Part shown: positions 27,500 through 36,646 of the stretch, piece by piece
Layout: every line of letters begins with the position of its first letter
How positions within the stretch are numbered: the stretch's first letter is position 1
NCBI GenBank assembly: GCA_016715815.1
Contig: JADJXN010000014.1
Span: 248,001 to 312,000, forward strand
Origin: Oligoflexia bacterium
Lineage (GTDB): Bacteria > Bdellovibrionota > Bdellovibrionia > JABDDW01
Direction of reading: 5' to 3'
Length of the DNA stretch: 64,000 nt
Program-made: the position numbers and the translations under genes
Notes under the pieces: model-generated
Told to the model about the DNA's origin: nothing
The model's input: the letters and a program-made list of their open reading frames with translations, nothing else
Databases searched by the model: none

Positions 27500-28708
27500 T
27501 TAGCGTTTCTTATTACGATTCATAAAGGGAATCATGGCCATCCCCGGAATAGCCACTAATGTGCAAATAACAAAAAACCAACCCCAGCCAACATACTGTG
27601 CAATATATCCTGTGGGGGCAGCAATGATGGTTCTTGGTATTCCCATAAAACTTGTTAAAAGCGCATACTGAGTTGCTGTAAATTTCTTATTAGTAATGGC
27701 GGCCATATAAGCAACAAAAGCTGAAGTTCCCATACCTGTTGTGAAATTTTCAAAGCCAATAACGCCAGATAATACTGTTAAATTTTTTCCAACAAAATTA
27801 AGATAACTGAAGCCTGCTGTGGAAATGGCTTGTAGAATTCCAAAATAAATCAAACAGGTTGTCATTTTAAATCGAGTTAAAAGTGCACCTCCAACAAGTC
27901 CGCCAATAGCTAATGATACCCAACCTAAAACTTTTGTTATGGCTCCTACTTCTGTGCGGCTAAAACCTAAATCAATGTAAAATGGCAAGCTCATCTGGCT
28001 TGCCATGTTATCTCCAACTTTATAAAGCAAAATAAAAACTAAAATAGTAACAGCACCTTTTTGTTTAAAAAAATCAACAAAAGGTTCCACCACTGCAGCT
28101 TTTAGTGTGCGCGGTTGAGATTCTACCTTTGGTTCTTCACAAATAAATGTGGCAATTAAACCTAAAACTAAAGATGCCGCCATGATTAAATACACAACAC
28201 TCCAGCTATAGTGGTCACTTAAAATAAGAGCCAAAGCGCCTGAGACCATTCTAAAAGCAAAAAGATAAGAGCCCACATGAACAGAGCTTCCCCAACCAAG
28301 CTCATCGTCTTTAAGCGATTCTCTTCGCCAAGCATCTATGGTGATGTCTTGAGTAGCGCTAAAAAATGCAATCATTAAGGCCCAAAAGGCTACAAGCCAG
28401 AGATTTTTTGTTGGATCTGTGAAACCTAAAAGAACAACAGAAAGAATTAGTAAAATTTGAGCCACAAGCATCCAGCTGCGCCTACGGCCCATTTTAAAAA
28501 GAGTGTAGCGGTCCACAAGTGGTGCCCATAAAAACTTTAAAGTATATGGCAAGCCTACAATGGCAAATAAGCCAATGGTGCCAAGGTCAACCCCACTTGA
28601 GCGCATCCACGCCTGAAGAGTTGTTGTAATTAACGCAAGGGGTAGACCAGAGGCAAAACCCATAAGTAAGATAACAAAGGTTTTTTTATTTAAAAATTTT
28701 TTGATCAA
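27500..28708 (-). CDS. ampG: AmpG-like MFS permease
   Basis: 402 residues with about twelve membrane helices. The start FVILLMGFASGLPLALITTTLQAW and LVDRYTLFKMGRRRSWML (cytoplasmic A-motif-like loop) match AmpG, the importer of anhydromuropeptides for cell-wall recycling. The family also includes close relatives of unknown substrate. In a bacterium that might consume other cells, import of cell-wall fragments would also serve nutrition, but that is inference. It converges on the small secreted-protein gene with seven bases between. Confidence 0.8.
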   Translation of the reverse strand: MIKKFLNKKTFVILLMGFASGLPLALITTTLQAWMRSSGVDLGTIGLFAIVGLPYTLKFLWAPLVDRYTLFKMGRRRSWMLVAQILLILSVVLLGFTDPTKNLWLVAFWALMIAFFSATQDITIDAWRRESLKDDELGWGSSVHVGSYLFAFRMVSGALALILSDHYSWSVVYLIMAASLVLGLIATFICEEPKVESQPRTLKAAVVEPFVDFFKQKGAVTILVFILLYKVGDNMASQMSLPFYIDLGFSRTEVGAITKVLGWVSLAIGGLVGGALLTRFKMTTCLIYFGILQAISTAGFSYLNFVGKNLTVLSGVIGFENFTTGMGTSAFVAYMAAITNKKFTATQYALLTSFMGIPRTIIAAPTGYIAQYVGWGWFFVICTLVAIPGMAMIPFMNRNKKR

Positions 28709-28774
28709 AGCTTAGCCCTCAGTATATATTGACTCTTAATTTAATCAGGGATGCAATCAAAAAGGGGGTAAACC

Positions 28775-29689
28775 ATGAAATTTATAGTTTTAATTCTTGT
28801 AAGCTTTTTAAGTGCTCAAGCTTTTTCTTGGGATAATAAATTTGTAGACCCTGTTAGTTTAAAAAAGCACTCCCTTTCAGCGGTGGTTTCAAGTTTACGT
28901 TTGGGCCAAGTTGTTATTTTAGCGGAAGAGCATGATTCAAAGCTTGACCATATTAACCAAGTTAAATTTTTAAGAGAAATAGCAAACCAAGGTATGGTGG
29001 ATTCCATCTCTGTAGCTATGGAGTTTTTTGATTACACAAAACAACCACTTGTTGACAGCTTTTTGCATGGAGAGCTTTTAGAGAAAGATTTTTTAAAGGA
29101 AATTGGTTGGGGTAAAAATGATTGGACGTTTTATAAAACCCAAGTGTTGTTTCCTTCAAAACATAAAGGCAGAACCTATGCCATTAATTTACCCAGATCT
29201 GTTTCGGCTAAAATTTCAAAATCAGGTTTTGAGTCTTTAACAGATCAGGAGCGAGAATTATTACCCCATGACTTTCAATTAGGAAATGAGCTTTATAGAG
29301 AAAGGTTTTACCAAGTTATGAATGGCGGTGGGCATACAATCCCTGAAGAGAAGTTAGCACGTTACTTTACGGCCCAATCAGCTTGGGATGATACTATGGC
29401 TGCAAGAATTGCCGATGCCATTTATGAAAACCCAAGCCAAGTTCTTGTTGTACTTGTGGGGAAATTTCATGCGATGTATGGAGGCGGCCTCATTGATAGA
29501 CTTCATGCCCGTGGGGTGACAGATGTTTTAAATATCACCCAGTTTAATGCCGCAGAAAATACATGGGGAGAGCTTTATAAATACATTCAAGTGGATCCTG
29601 TTTATGGAAGAGTTTCAGATTTAGTTTGGGTGCAAGGGGAGCCTACGGATGCGCCAAAGGGAAAGCCTGACCCTGAGTCATCAAATTGA
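28775..29689 (+). CDS. ChaN-like haem-binding protein
   Basis: 304 residues with a signal peptide (MKFIVLILVSFLSAQAFS) and the ChaN/Cofac_haem_bdg domain: VVILAEEHDSKLDHINQ, VAMEFFDYTKQP, and LVVLVGKFHAMYGGGLIDRL. ChaN from Campylobacter binds haem in the envelope. No lipobox Cys is present, so it is probably soluble in the periplasm. A GGGGG stretch precedes the ATG. The stop overlaps the start of the SrkA-like kinase. Confidence 0.82.
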   Translation: MKFIVLILVSFLSAQAFSWDNKFVDPVSLKKHSLSAVVSSLRLGQVVILAEEHDSKLDHINQVKFLREIANQGMVDSISVAMEFFDYTKQPLVDSFLHGELLEKDFLKEIGWGKNDWTFYKTQVLFPSKHKGRTYAINLPRSVSAKISKSGFESLTDQERELLPHDFQLGNELYRERFYQVMNGGGHTIPEEKLARYFTAQSAWDDTMAARIADAIYENPSQVLVVLVGKFHAMYGGGLIDRLHARGVTDVLNITQFNAAENTWGELYKYIQVDPVYGRVSDLVWVQGEPTDAPKGKPDPESSN

Positions 29690-30630
29690 GCAAAGATTTT
29701 TTTTATAACCTAACACCAGATAAAATTTTAAAAGCGGCGGAGTCTTGTGGTGGCGTGGCCACGGGAAGAATATTTCAATTAAATAGCTTAGAAAACAGAG
29801 TTTATGAAATTGAAATGGAAGATGATGCATCACGTGTGGCTAAATTTTATCGTTCTGGCCGCTGGAGTGCAAAAACCATTTTAGATGAGCACGGTTTTTT
29901 GGAAGAGCTACTTTTGGCAGAGGTTCCAGTTGTAGCGCCTCTTGAAATTAAAAATTCTTTAGTATCAAAAACTTTAGGCAAAAATGAAGACGGGCTTTAT
30001 TACGCCATTTTTCCAAAAGTTTATGGTCGTGCCCCTGATGAGCTCTCAGTAGAGCAAGCAACGCAGCTTGGCCGCTTAGTGGCTAGAATGCATGTGGTGG
30101 GAAGTCAGAAAAAGGCTGAGCATCGGCTTGAAATAAACCCTTATAACTATGGTGAGCTTCCTTTAGATTTTTTAATTAAAGGAGACTTTATTTCTCCTGA
30201 AATAAAAAGTGCTTATGTAGAAGTGGCAAGCAGAATTATTAAAGAGGCAACACCGTTATTTAAAAATTTAAAAACTCTCAGGCTTCACGGAGATTGCCAT
30301 TTAGGTAATTTATTATTTAACAAAGAGCAGGCCTTTTTCTTAGATTTTGATGACATGGTTATGGGCCCTGCCGTTCAAGATGTGTGGCTTGCTACAAGTG
30401 AGGCAGATTTAAGAGAAGCTTTTTTAAACGGTTATCAAGAAATGCGCCCTTTTGATTTTGAAGAGTTAAAACTAATTAAGCCATTACGCGCTCTTAGAAT
30501 TATTAATTACTCTGCTTGGGTGGCAAAGCGCTTTGAAGACCCATTTTTTAAAAGAATTTTTGTTGATTTTGGAAGTTATAAATATTGGGCTCAAGAGGTA
30601 GAAGCCCTTCAGAGATTGTGGCTAAGTTAG
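29686..30630 (+). CDS. srkA: SrkA-like stress response kinase
   Basis: 314 residues of the SrkA/RdoA (YihE) family of aminoglycoside-phosphotransferase-like kinases. The catalytic loop is LHGDCHLGNLLFN and the Mg-binding motif FLDFDDMVMGP. In E. coli the kinase protects against envelope and oxidative stress. The start is a TTG in the overlap with the chaN stop (TTGA), so the two are likely co-transcribed. Confidence 0.85.
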   Translation: MSKDFFYNLTPDKILKAAESCGGVATGRIFQLNSLENRVYEIEMEDDASRVAKFYRSGRWSAKTILDEHGFLEELLLAEVPVVAPLEIKNSLVSKTLGKNEDGLYYAIFPKVYGRAPDELSVEQATQLGRLVARMHVVGSQKKAEHRLEINPYNYGELPLDFLIKGDFISPEIKSAYVEVASRIIKEATPLFKNLKTLRLHGDCHLGNLLFNKEQAFFLDFDDMVMGPAVQDVWLATSEADLREAFLNGYQEMRPFDFEELKLIKPLRALRIINYSAWVAKRFEDPFFKRIFVDFGSYKYWAQEVEALQRLWLS

Positions 30631-30721
30631 GCTGTAAACAGTCTAAATTGCATTTAATATTTTGATTTATTTATAAGAATAAAAAATTGATTTTTTTTGC
30701 CATAAAACCGATCATTTAAAT

Positions 30722-31882
30722 ATGAAGAATTGTAATAAAAAGCTTGGGCTCATTTTTATTGGTTTAGGTATTTTAGTATTTTCTTTTGTTAATTGTAATA
30801 AGACAGCTAAAGATGATGAATCAATTATTGGAAGTGGCGGAACGCGTACTTATTATATGGGGTTTACGACATGGCCTTATACTGCTACCCAGGCAGGTGT
30901 AGATTACCCATATATAAAAATTGCAACTGACGCTGATATGATTGTTTATCATATTGAAGGGGGTGTGCCATGGTCAGATGCAGAAAATGATGTTTTATCA
31001 GATCCATTTTCTGCTCGCTACAATACTAACATTGTAGGGGAGTTGGAACAAAAATTTAGTAAAAAACCCTCAGCCAACCATAAAGTATTTTTAGCAACTA
31101 GTCCTATAAATGCAAGTCGCAATGCAATTGCAAATTCATGGACAAATGCTGGAAATGAACAAGACTTGGCTCCGTGGAATAGTTATACATTAGACAGTAT
31201 CCAAGTAAAAACAGCATACTTAAATTATTGTAAAAGACTCATTCAGCTTTTTAAACCTGATTATTTTGCCTTTGCAATTGAAGTGAACTTATTGGAGCCC
31301 AACACTTCTGCGACACCTGCAGTGTGGTCTGCGTATTTAAATTTGCACGCACATATTTATACCCAATTAAAGATAGCTTATCCCAATCTTCCTCTATTTG
31401 TAACACAAACGGGACAAAATCTATTAAGTGACTACAATCCATCACAAACTACTTCAATTGCAGCTTTCAATGCCTTGATGGAGTATTCAGATTACTTTGC
31501 AATTTCAGCATATCCATATTTGTCGGCTTATATGACAAATAGCTTGCCAGTTGATTTTTTTGATCGTTTAGCATCTTTAACAACAAAACCACTTGCTATG
31601 GCGGAAGGGGGGTATCCTGCTGTTAATTTTACATTAGCTAATGGTACTACTTTTATAACAGATGCCACTAAGCAAAATAATTTTGTTAAGTTAGCTCTAG
31701 CAGCTGCTGATAAATACAATTTTAAATTTATCAATTTATGGCTAGTAAGAGACTTTGATAACAGTTGGGGAACTTCTGATGGTACAATTATTTTTAAATC
31801 ACTGGGAATGTATGATGCAGCCGGGACGCCAAGACAAGCCCTTACTACGTGGCAGCAAAAACTAGCGCTTACTAAAAGGTGA
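30722..31882 (+). CDS. TIM-barrel glycoside hydrolase-like lipoprotein
   Basis: 386 residues. The N-terminus has a signal with IGLGILVFSFVNC followed by Asn-Lys, probably a lipoprotein, though Asn before Cys is unusual. The mature part reads like a TIM barrel of a clan-A glycoside hydrolase: YYMGFTTWPY at the first strand, FAFAIEVNLLEPN with a candidate acid/base Glu at the fourth strand, and PLAMAEGGYPA with a candidate nucleophile Glu at the seventh. I cannot assign a family or substrate. It follows srkA after ~90 AT-rich bases and is probably transcribed alone. Confidence 0.65.
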   Translation: MKNCNKKLGLIFIGLGILVFSFVNCNKTAKDDESIIGSGGTRTYYMGFTTWPYTATQAGVDYPYIKIATDADMIVYHIEGGVPWSDAENDVLSDPFSARYNTNIVGELEQKFSKKPSANHKVFLATSPINASRNAIANSWTNAGNEQDLAPWNSYTLDSIQVKTAYLNYCKRLIQLFKPDYFAFAIEVNLLEPNTSATPAVWSAYLNLHAHIYTQLKIAYPNLPLFVTQTGQNLLSDYNPSQTTSIAAFNALMEYSDYFAISAYPYLSAYMTNSLPVDFFDRLASLTTKPLAMAEGGYPAVNFTLANGTTFITDATKQNNFVKLALAAADKYNFKFINLWLVRDFDNSWGTSDGTIIFKSLGMYDAAGTPRQALTTWQQKLALTKR

Positions 31883-31981
31883 GATGCTTGCATATTGTTT
31901 CCCACGTTCCATAATAAAACTAACTAAGGCTTAGAATGATTAAGTTATTGATCAACCTACTCACTTGGTTTAAGTACAATT

Positions 31982-32146
31982 ATGCAATTATTAATTCTTT
32001 TCTTACTTTCTACATATTCTTTGGCATCAGAGACCAACCAAATCTCATTTAAAAAAGCTGATTCAAAAAAAAATATTAAAACAAAACATATAGAAGAAAT
32101 TAGGTTGCCAGCCACTGCTATAAAGCACTCGCTAGATTACTACTAA
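31982..32146 (+). CDS. Small secreted peptide, 54 residues
   Basis: An ATG at 31982 opens a 54-residue frame beginning MQLLILFLLSTYSLAS, a credible signal peptide. A short basic mature peptide (NQISFKKADSKKNIKTKH, then a tail ending SLDYY) follows. It fills the gap between two convergent larger genes. There is no strong ribosome binding site. It resembles other short exported proteins of the window (27244, 51940) only in general design. Confidence 0.4.
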   Translation: MQLLILFLLSTYSLASETNQISFKKADSKKNIKTKHIEEIRLPATAIKHSLDYY

Positions 32147-32147
32147 A

Positions 32148-33455
32148 CTAAACCTCTTGGCCCACATCTAAATAAACTTCTTTGGTGTCATCGTTATAAC
32201 CTAAATACTCGGCAAAACGGCCCCAGGCAATGAGGGCTTCACAAATTTGCTCAGGGTTTTCATTGGGAAGCCATTCGGCAACGCGCTCTTGAAGGGTGTC
32301 TAAAGATATACGTAAATTATCTTCAGCTTTTAAAAGATTTGTTGCAAGCTGAACTATTTTTAAATTGCCAAACAGCTCATGGAGCATGCGTTTTCTGGCA
32401 TTTATATCGCCATCTAAAAATGCTTTTCCTAGATCAGTGAGAATAACAGTGTGGCGTGGGGTTTCAACTAAATCTAAAAGCTCACCAGCTTTAACTAAAT
32501 ACAAAGTAGATCCAAAATCTTTTCCAATTTTGTGGGATAATTCAAAAATATCAGCCATTCCGCCCTGATCGGCAATGGTTTCAACAAGACCAATCATTTC
32601 TCCAATTTGCACATTAGGTAAGGTTTCAATGGGTGATTCGCGGGTAGACTTGGGAGTTAAAACATTTGAAGACTGTTGAGTGTCAGGAATATAAGCCTCA
32701 GCAATCAGCTCATGAATTCTTGTAACCATTCTCCTAAAGCCTGGGGCTTGCTCATCTCTGGGATAGGGAAGATCATTATAAATTTCAGCTCTCACATGGC
32801 CTGGTTTTATACCCATGACAAGAATTTTTTTTGCTATATAAACAGCCTCTTGAATACTATGTGTTACAAGCACCATGGTGCGCACAGCCGTGTTTTTTGT
32901 TTGCCAAATATTTATAATCTCCTCACGCAAAGTATCAGCAGTTAAAACATCTAAAGAATTAAATGGTTCATCTAAAAATAAAATTGGCCTTTGCATAACT
33001 AGGGCTCTTGCAACACCCACTCGCTGTTTCATGCCGCCTGAAAGCTCCCGTGGGTAAGCCTCTTCAAAGCCCTCAAGACCAACAAGATCAATGGCCTTTT
33101 TAACCCGCGCTTTAATATCATTGGGTGTTAGCTCTAAAGGTTTTAATGCTAAAGCTATATTTTCAAAAACCGTGGCCCAAGGAAATAAGGCAAAAGCTTG
33201 AAACACCATTGAGACATTTAAATTTGTTCCCTCAAGAGGTGCTCCACCACTTAAGACCTCTCCTTCAGTGGGTTTGATAAGTCCTGACATTATTCTTAAA
33301 CAGGTTGACTTACCTGAGCCAGACGGGCCCAAAAGAGCATAAATATTATCTTCATCAATGCGCATGTTAACATCTTTAAGCACGCGCAGATCATTTCCAG
33401 ATTCAAGCATAAAGTTTTTGCTCACATTTTTTAATTCAATATTTGGAAACTGCAT
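32148..33455 (-). CDS. ABC importer ATP-binding protein with AAA-associated C-terminal domain
   Basis: 435 residues. The first ~250 are an ABC ATPase of the nitrate/sulfonate/taurine importer type: Walker A GPSGSGKST, signature LSGGMKQRVGVARAL, Walker B ILFLDEPFNSLD. The extra ~180 residues resemble the AAA-associated C-terminal domain found on a subset of these ATPases, which probably regulates them. It sits eight bases after the permease gene on the same strand. No substrate-binding protein is in the window. Confidence 0.85.
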   Translation of the reverse strand: MQFPNIELKNVSKNFMLESGNDLRVLKDVNMRIDEDNIYALLGPSGSGKSTCLRIMSGLIKPTEGEVLSGGAPLEGTNLNVSMVFQAFALFPWATVFENIALALKPLELTPNDIKARVKKAIDLVGLEGFEEAYPRELSGGMKQRVGVARALVMQRPILFLDEPFNSLDVLTADTLREEIINIWQTKNTAVRTMVLVTHSIQEAVYIAKKILVMGIKPGHVRAEIYNDLPYPRDEQAPGFRRMVTRIHELIAEAYIPDTQQSSNVLTPKSTRESPIETLPNVQIGEMIGLVETIADQGGMADIFELSHKIGKDFGSTLYLVKAGELLDLVETPRHTVILTDLGKAFLDGDINARKRMLHELFGNLKIVQLATNLLKAEDNLRISLDTLQERVAEWLPNENPEQICEALIAWGRFAEYLGYNDDTKEVYLDVGQEV

Positions 33456-33463
33456 TTTGCACC

Positions 33464-35206
33464 TTAATCAAATCTGTATTTGTTATCTGAAAATGTATAA
33501 ATTTTTAACCAAAACGTCCGGTTTAATATTACCACAATGGCTATCATAAGTGTAAGGCTTGCTGCAAGAACCGGAGTGTTTCCTTGAGCCGTTGCCACAC
33601 TAATCATGGAGCCTAGGCCATTTGCTGTGAGAGTTTTTCCATCATAGAAAATATATTCAGCAACAATACTGGCATTCCAAGCGCCCCCTGTAGCTGTTAC
33701 CCAGCCAGTGACAAGTTCTGGGAAAATGCTGGGAAGATATAAAAGCCGCCACCTGTCTTTTTTTGTAGCAGGGACCATATCTAATGTTTCACTTAAGTTT
33801 TGAGAGATTCTTAAAGCTCCGGCTAAAACGTTAAAGAGCACGTACCACTGAACCCCAAGCATCATTAAAAAAGTGGAGCTAATGTCTATATTTAAACCTA
33901 AATTAAAAAATAACTTTAATGCTAACGGGTAAACCATGGGAGCCGGAAAAGACGCTAAAACTTGAATAATGGGTTGAGCAATTTTAGTTCTTTTTGAAGA
34001 AAGGCCAATCCAAATTCCAAACGGCACGGCCCAAAGGGTACTTAAAATAACGGCAAAGCCTACTCTTAAAAAAGTATAAAAGGACGCAAGTCCAAGTTGT
34101 CCCCAAGTATAAGCATCAACCACGGAGAGAACTTGAATTAGTTTTGAAGAGCCAAAAACAACTAACACTAAACAAGCCGCCCATACAACAGGTTCAAGAA
34201 GTTTAAAAAACTTCTCCCTATTTTTTTGGCTTTCAATTTGCTTTATAAGTGGTAGCTGAGAAAGTTCCTGCAAGGGAGAATAATTAAGAATAATATTTTT
34301 CTTGGAATATTTACGGTAAAAGGTTTTTAAAAATCTTATAAGCCTTGATTCTTTTAACGCCAAAAGCATTAAAGGCTCAGCAATAATTTCCTCATTAGCT
34401 TCATCAACCCTAAACTTTCTCACCCAAGATAAAATGGGTCGCCAAATGATCATATCAAGGCAGACAATAATTAAAACCATAGTTGAAATGCCATAAATCA
34501 TGGCTTCTACATTTCCCTCTTTAATGGCTACGGCCATATAAGCACCAACACCGGGAAGTCTGTAATCTCTTTCGCCCAAAGTAAAAGACTCGCACACACT
34601 TAAAAAAAACCAACCATTTGCCATTGAAATAACACTGTTCCAAGCAAGTCCTACAGCTGCATAGGGAATTTCAACTTTTGTTAACTTCTTCCACCAATTA
34701 AGCCCCATAATATCAGCAGCCTGATGGTAATCTTCTGGCAGTGATTTTAAAGAGTAGTAAAAGGAAAAAATCATATTCCATGCTTGGCTTGTCACAACAA
34801 GAATGATGGCGCATAGCTCAAGACCCATATTTGTTTGTGGGAATAATGTCAGCATAGCTAGCATGAGTGCTGGTAAAAAACCAAGTGGTGGGATGCTTTG
34901 TAGAATATCAAATAAGGGAACTAAAATTTTCTCAGCTTTTTTGGATTTTGCAGCCCAATAGCCAAAAATAAGTGTGATAGTAAGAGAGATTAAATAGGCT
35001 ACAAGACCCCTAATGGTGGAAAAAAAGGCATATTTAGGCAGTGAGCCTAAGGAAAGATCTATTTCTGTAATGGGCTGGTAAGTTCCCTGCCACTGTGCGC
35101 TGGTGGTGGCAATAGCATAGATAGTGGCTCCCATGATGAAAAACACCAAGGCATCGGCAAGAGAGGGAAATTTTTTGGCATATTCAAAACGTACCATAAT
35201 GGGCAC
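33464..35206 (-). CDS. ABC importer permease, two fused domains
   Basis: 580 residues with two copies of the binding-protein-dependent transport fold, each with about six membrane helices. The first EAA-type loop region is around LPEDYHQAADIMGLNWWKKL and the second around SQNLSETLDMVPATKKDRW. Fusing both halves removes the need for a dimer. The ATPase follows immediately. The substrate may be an anion such as nitrate, sulfonate or bicarbonate by analogy, but the sequence does not settle it. The start could also be the ATG three codons on (35197). Confidence 0.85.
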   Translation of the reverse strand: MPIMVRFEYAKKFPSLADALVFFIMGATIYAIATTSAQWQGTYQPITEIDLSLGSLPKYAFFSTIRGLVAYLISLTITLIFGYWAAKSKKAEKILVPLFDILQSIPPLGFLPALMLAMLTLFPQTNMGLELCAIILVVTSQAWNMIFSFYYSLKSLPEDYHQAADIMGLNWWKKLTKVEIPYAAVGLAWNSVISMANGWFFLSVCESFTLGERDYRLPGVGAYMAVAIKEGNVEAMIYGISTMVLIIVCLDMIIWRPILSWVRKFRVDEANEEIIAEPLMLLALKESRLIRFLKTFYRKYSKKNIILNYSPLQELSQLPLIKQIESQKNREKFFKLLEPVVWAACLVLVVFGSSKLIQVLSVVDAYTWGQLGLASFYTFLRVGFAVILSTLWAVPFGIWIGLSSKRTKIAQPIIQVLASFPAPMVYPLALKLFFNLGLNIDISSTFLMMLGVQWYVLFNVLAGALRISQNLSETLDMVPATKKDRWRLLYLPSIFPELVTGWVTATGGAWNASIVAEYIFYDGKTLTANGLGSMISVATAQGNTPVLAASLTLMIAIVVILNRTFWLKIYTFSDNKYRFD

Positions 35207-35266
35207 TGATTCTACTTGATGAAGCCTTAGCCTGTCAGTATAAAATATCTTAATAAGGGGAAATTT

Positions 35267-36646
35267 ATGAGCACAAGAATTGAATCAGATTCCATGGGAA
35301 AAGTTGAAGTAGAAAGTGACAAGTATTGGGGAGCGCAAACCCAACGCTCTTTAAAAAATTTTAAAATTGGCACAGAGAGATTTCCTAGGGAATTCATTAG
35401 AGCCCTTGGAGTTTTAAAAAAGGCCTGCGCTCTAACAAATAATGAGCTGGGTTTACTTGATGAAGTAAAAACATCAAGCATAATAAAAGCGGCCGATGAA
35501 GTCATTGATGGAAAACTTGATGCCCACTTCCCTTTAGTGATTTGGCAAACCGGAAGCGGCACCCAAACAAATATGAATGCTAATGAGGTTATTTCAAATA
35601 GAGCCATTGAACTTATGAAAGGGGAAAAGGGTTCTAAAAAGCCCATTCACCCTAATGATGATGTTAATAAAAGCCAATCTTCAAATGATTGTTTTCCAAC
35701 AGCTATGCACATAGCTGCGGCTGAACAGTTACACCACAAACTTTTGCCTGCATTAAAAGTGTTACATAAGGCCTTGGATGTAAAAGCAAAAAAATTTAAA
35801 GATGTAATAAAAGTAGGACGCACTCATCTTCAAGACGCCACACCTATTACATTAGGGCAAGAGTTCTCTGGCTATGCTCAACAAATCGAAAATGGTATTA
35901 AACGTGTCGAGCTTGCTCTTGAAGGCTTAATGGATCTTGCTCAAGGTGGGACAGCGGTAGGCACAGGGCTTAACACGCACCCTGAGTTTGCAAAAAAAGT
36001 AGCAAAGAAAATATCTGAAATTACATCTCTTAAATTTGTATCAGCACCAAATAAATTTGAAGCCTTAAGCGCCCATGATGCCTTGGTTTTTGCAAGTGGT
36101 GCTTTGAAAACTTTGGCTGCAAGCTATATGAAGATTGCAAATGACATTCGTTGGCTTTCCAGTGGGCCAAGGTGCGGGCTTAATGAAATATTTATTCCAG
36201 AAAATGAACCAGGAAGCTCCATTATGCCCGGCAAAGTAAACCCCACACAAAGTGAAGCTATGACAATGGTATGCTGCCAAGTCATTGGCAATGATGCTGC
36301 TATTTCAATGGCAGGCACCCAAGGTAATTTTGAGTTAAATGTTTTTAAACCAGTTATTATTTTTAATTTTCTTCAAAGTGTAAGGCTTCTCAGTGATGCA
36401 GCAGTAAACTTTGTTGAGCATTGTGTAAGTGGTATTGAGGCCAATGAGCCAAGGCTTAAGGAATACCTTGAGAAATCTTTAATGCTTGTGACAGCCCTTA
36501 ACCCGCACATTGGATATGATAATGCTGCAAAAATTGCCAAAAAGGCTCATGCTGAGGGCAAAACTCTTAAGCAAGTAGCGCTGGAGCTTAAACTTTTAGA
36601 TGAAAAAACTTTTGATAAAATTATGAAGCCAGAAGAAATGGTTTAA
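35267..36646 (+). CDS. fumC: Class II fumarate hydratase
   Basis: 459 residues, the standard length. Signature segments are GSGTQTNMNANEVISN, VGRTHLQDATPITLGQEF and the lyase motif GSSIMPGKVNPTQSEA. It interconverts fumarate and malate in the TCA cycle and needs no iron-sulfur cluster. A GGGGAAATTT stretch lies before the ATG. The next gene's ATG follows its stop codon with no spacing, so a two-gene operon is likely. Confidence 0.95.
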   Translation: MSTRIESDSMGKVEVESDKYWGAQTQRSLKNFKIGTERFPREFIRALGVLKKACALTNNELGLLDEVKTSSIIKAADEVIDGKLDAHFPLVIWQTGSGTQTNMNANEVISNRAIELMKGEKGSKKPIHPNDDVNKSQSSNDCFPTAMHIAAAEQLHHKLLPALKVLHKALDVKAKKFKDVIKVGRTHLQDATPITLGQEFSGYAQQIENGIKRVELALEGLMDLAQGGTAVGTGLNTHPEFAKKVAKKISEITSLKFVSAPNKFEALSAHDALVFASGALKTLAASYMKIANDIRWLSSGPRCGLNEIFIPENEPGSSIMPGKVNPTQSEAMTMVCCQVIGNDAAISMAGTQGNFELNVFKPVIIFNFLQSVRLLSDAAVNFVEHCVSGIEANEPRLKEYLEKSLMLVTALNPHIGYDNAAKIAKKAHAEGKTLKQVALELKLLDEKTFDKIMKPEEMV

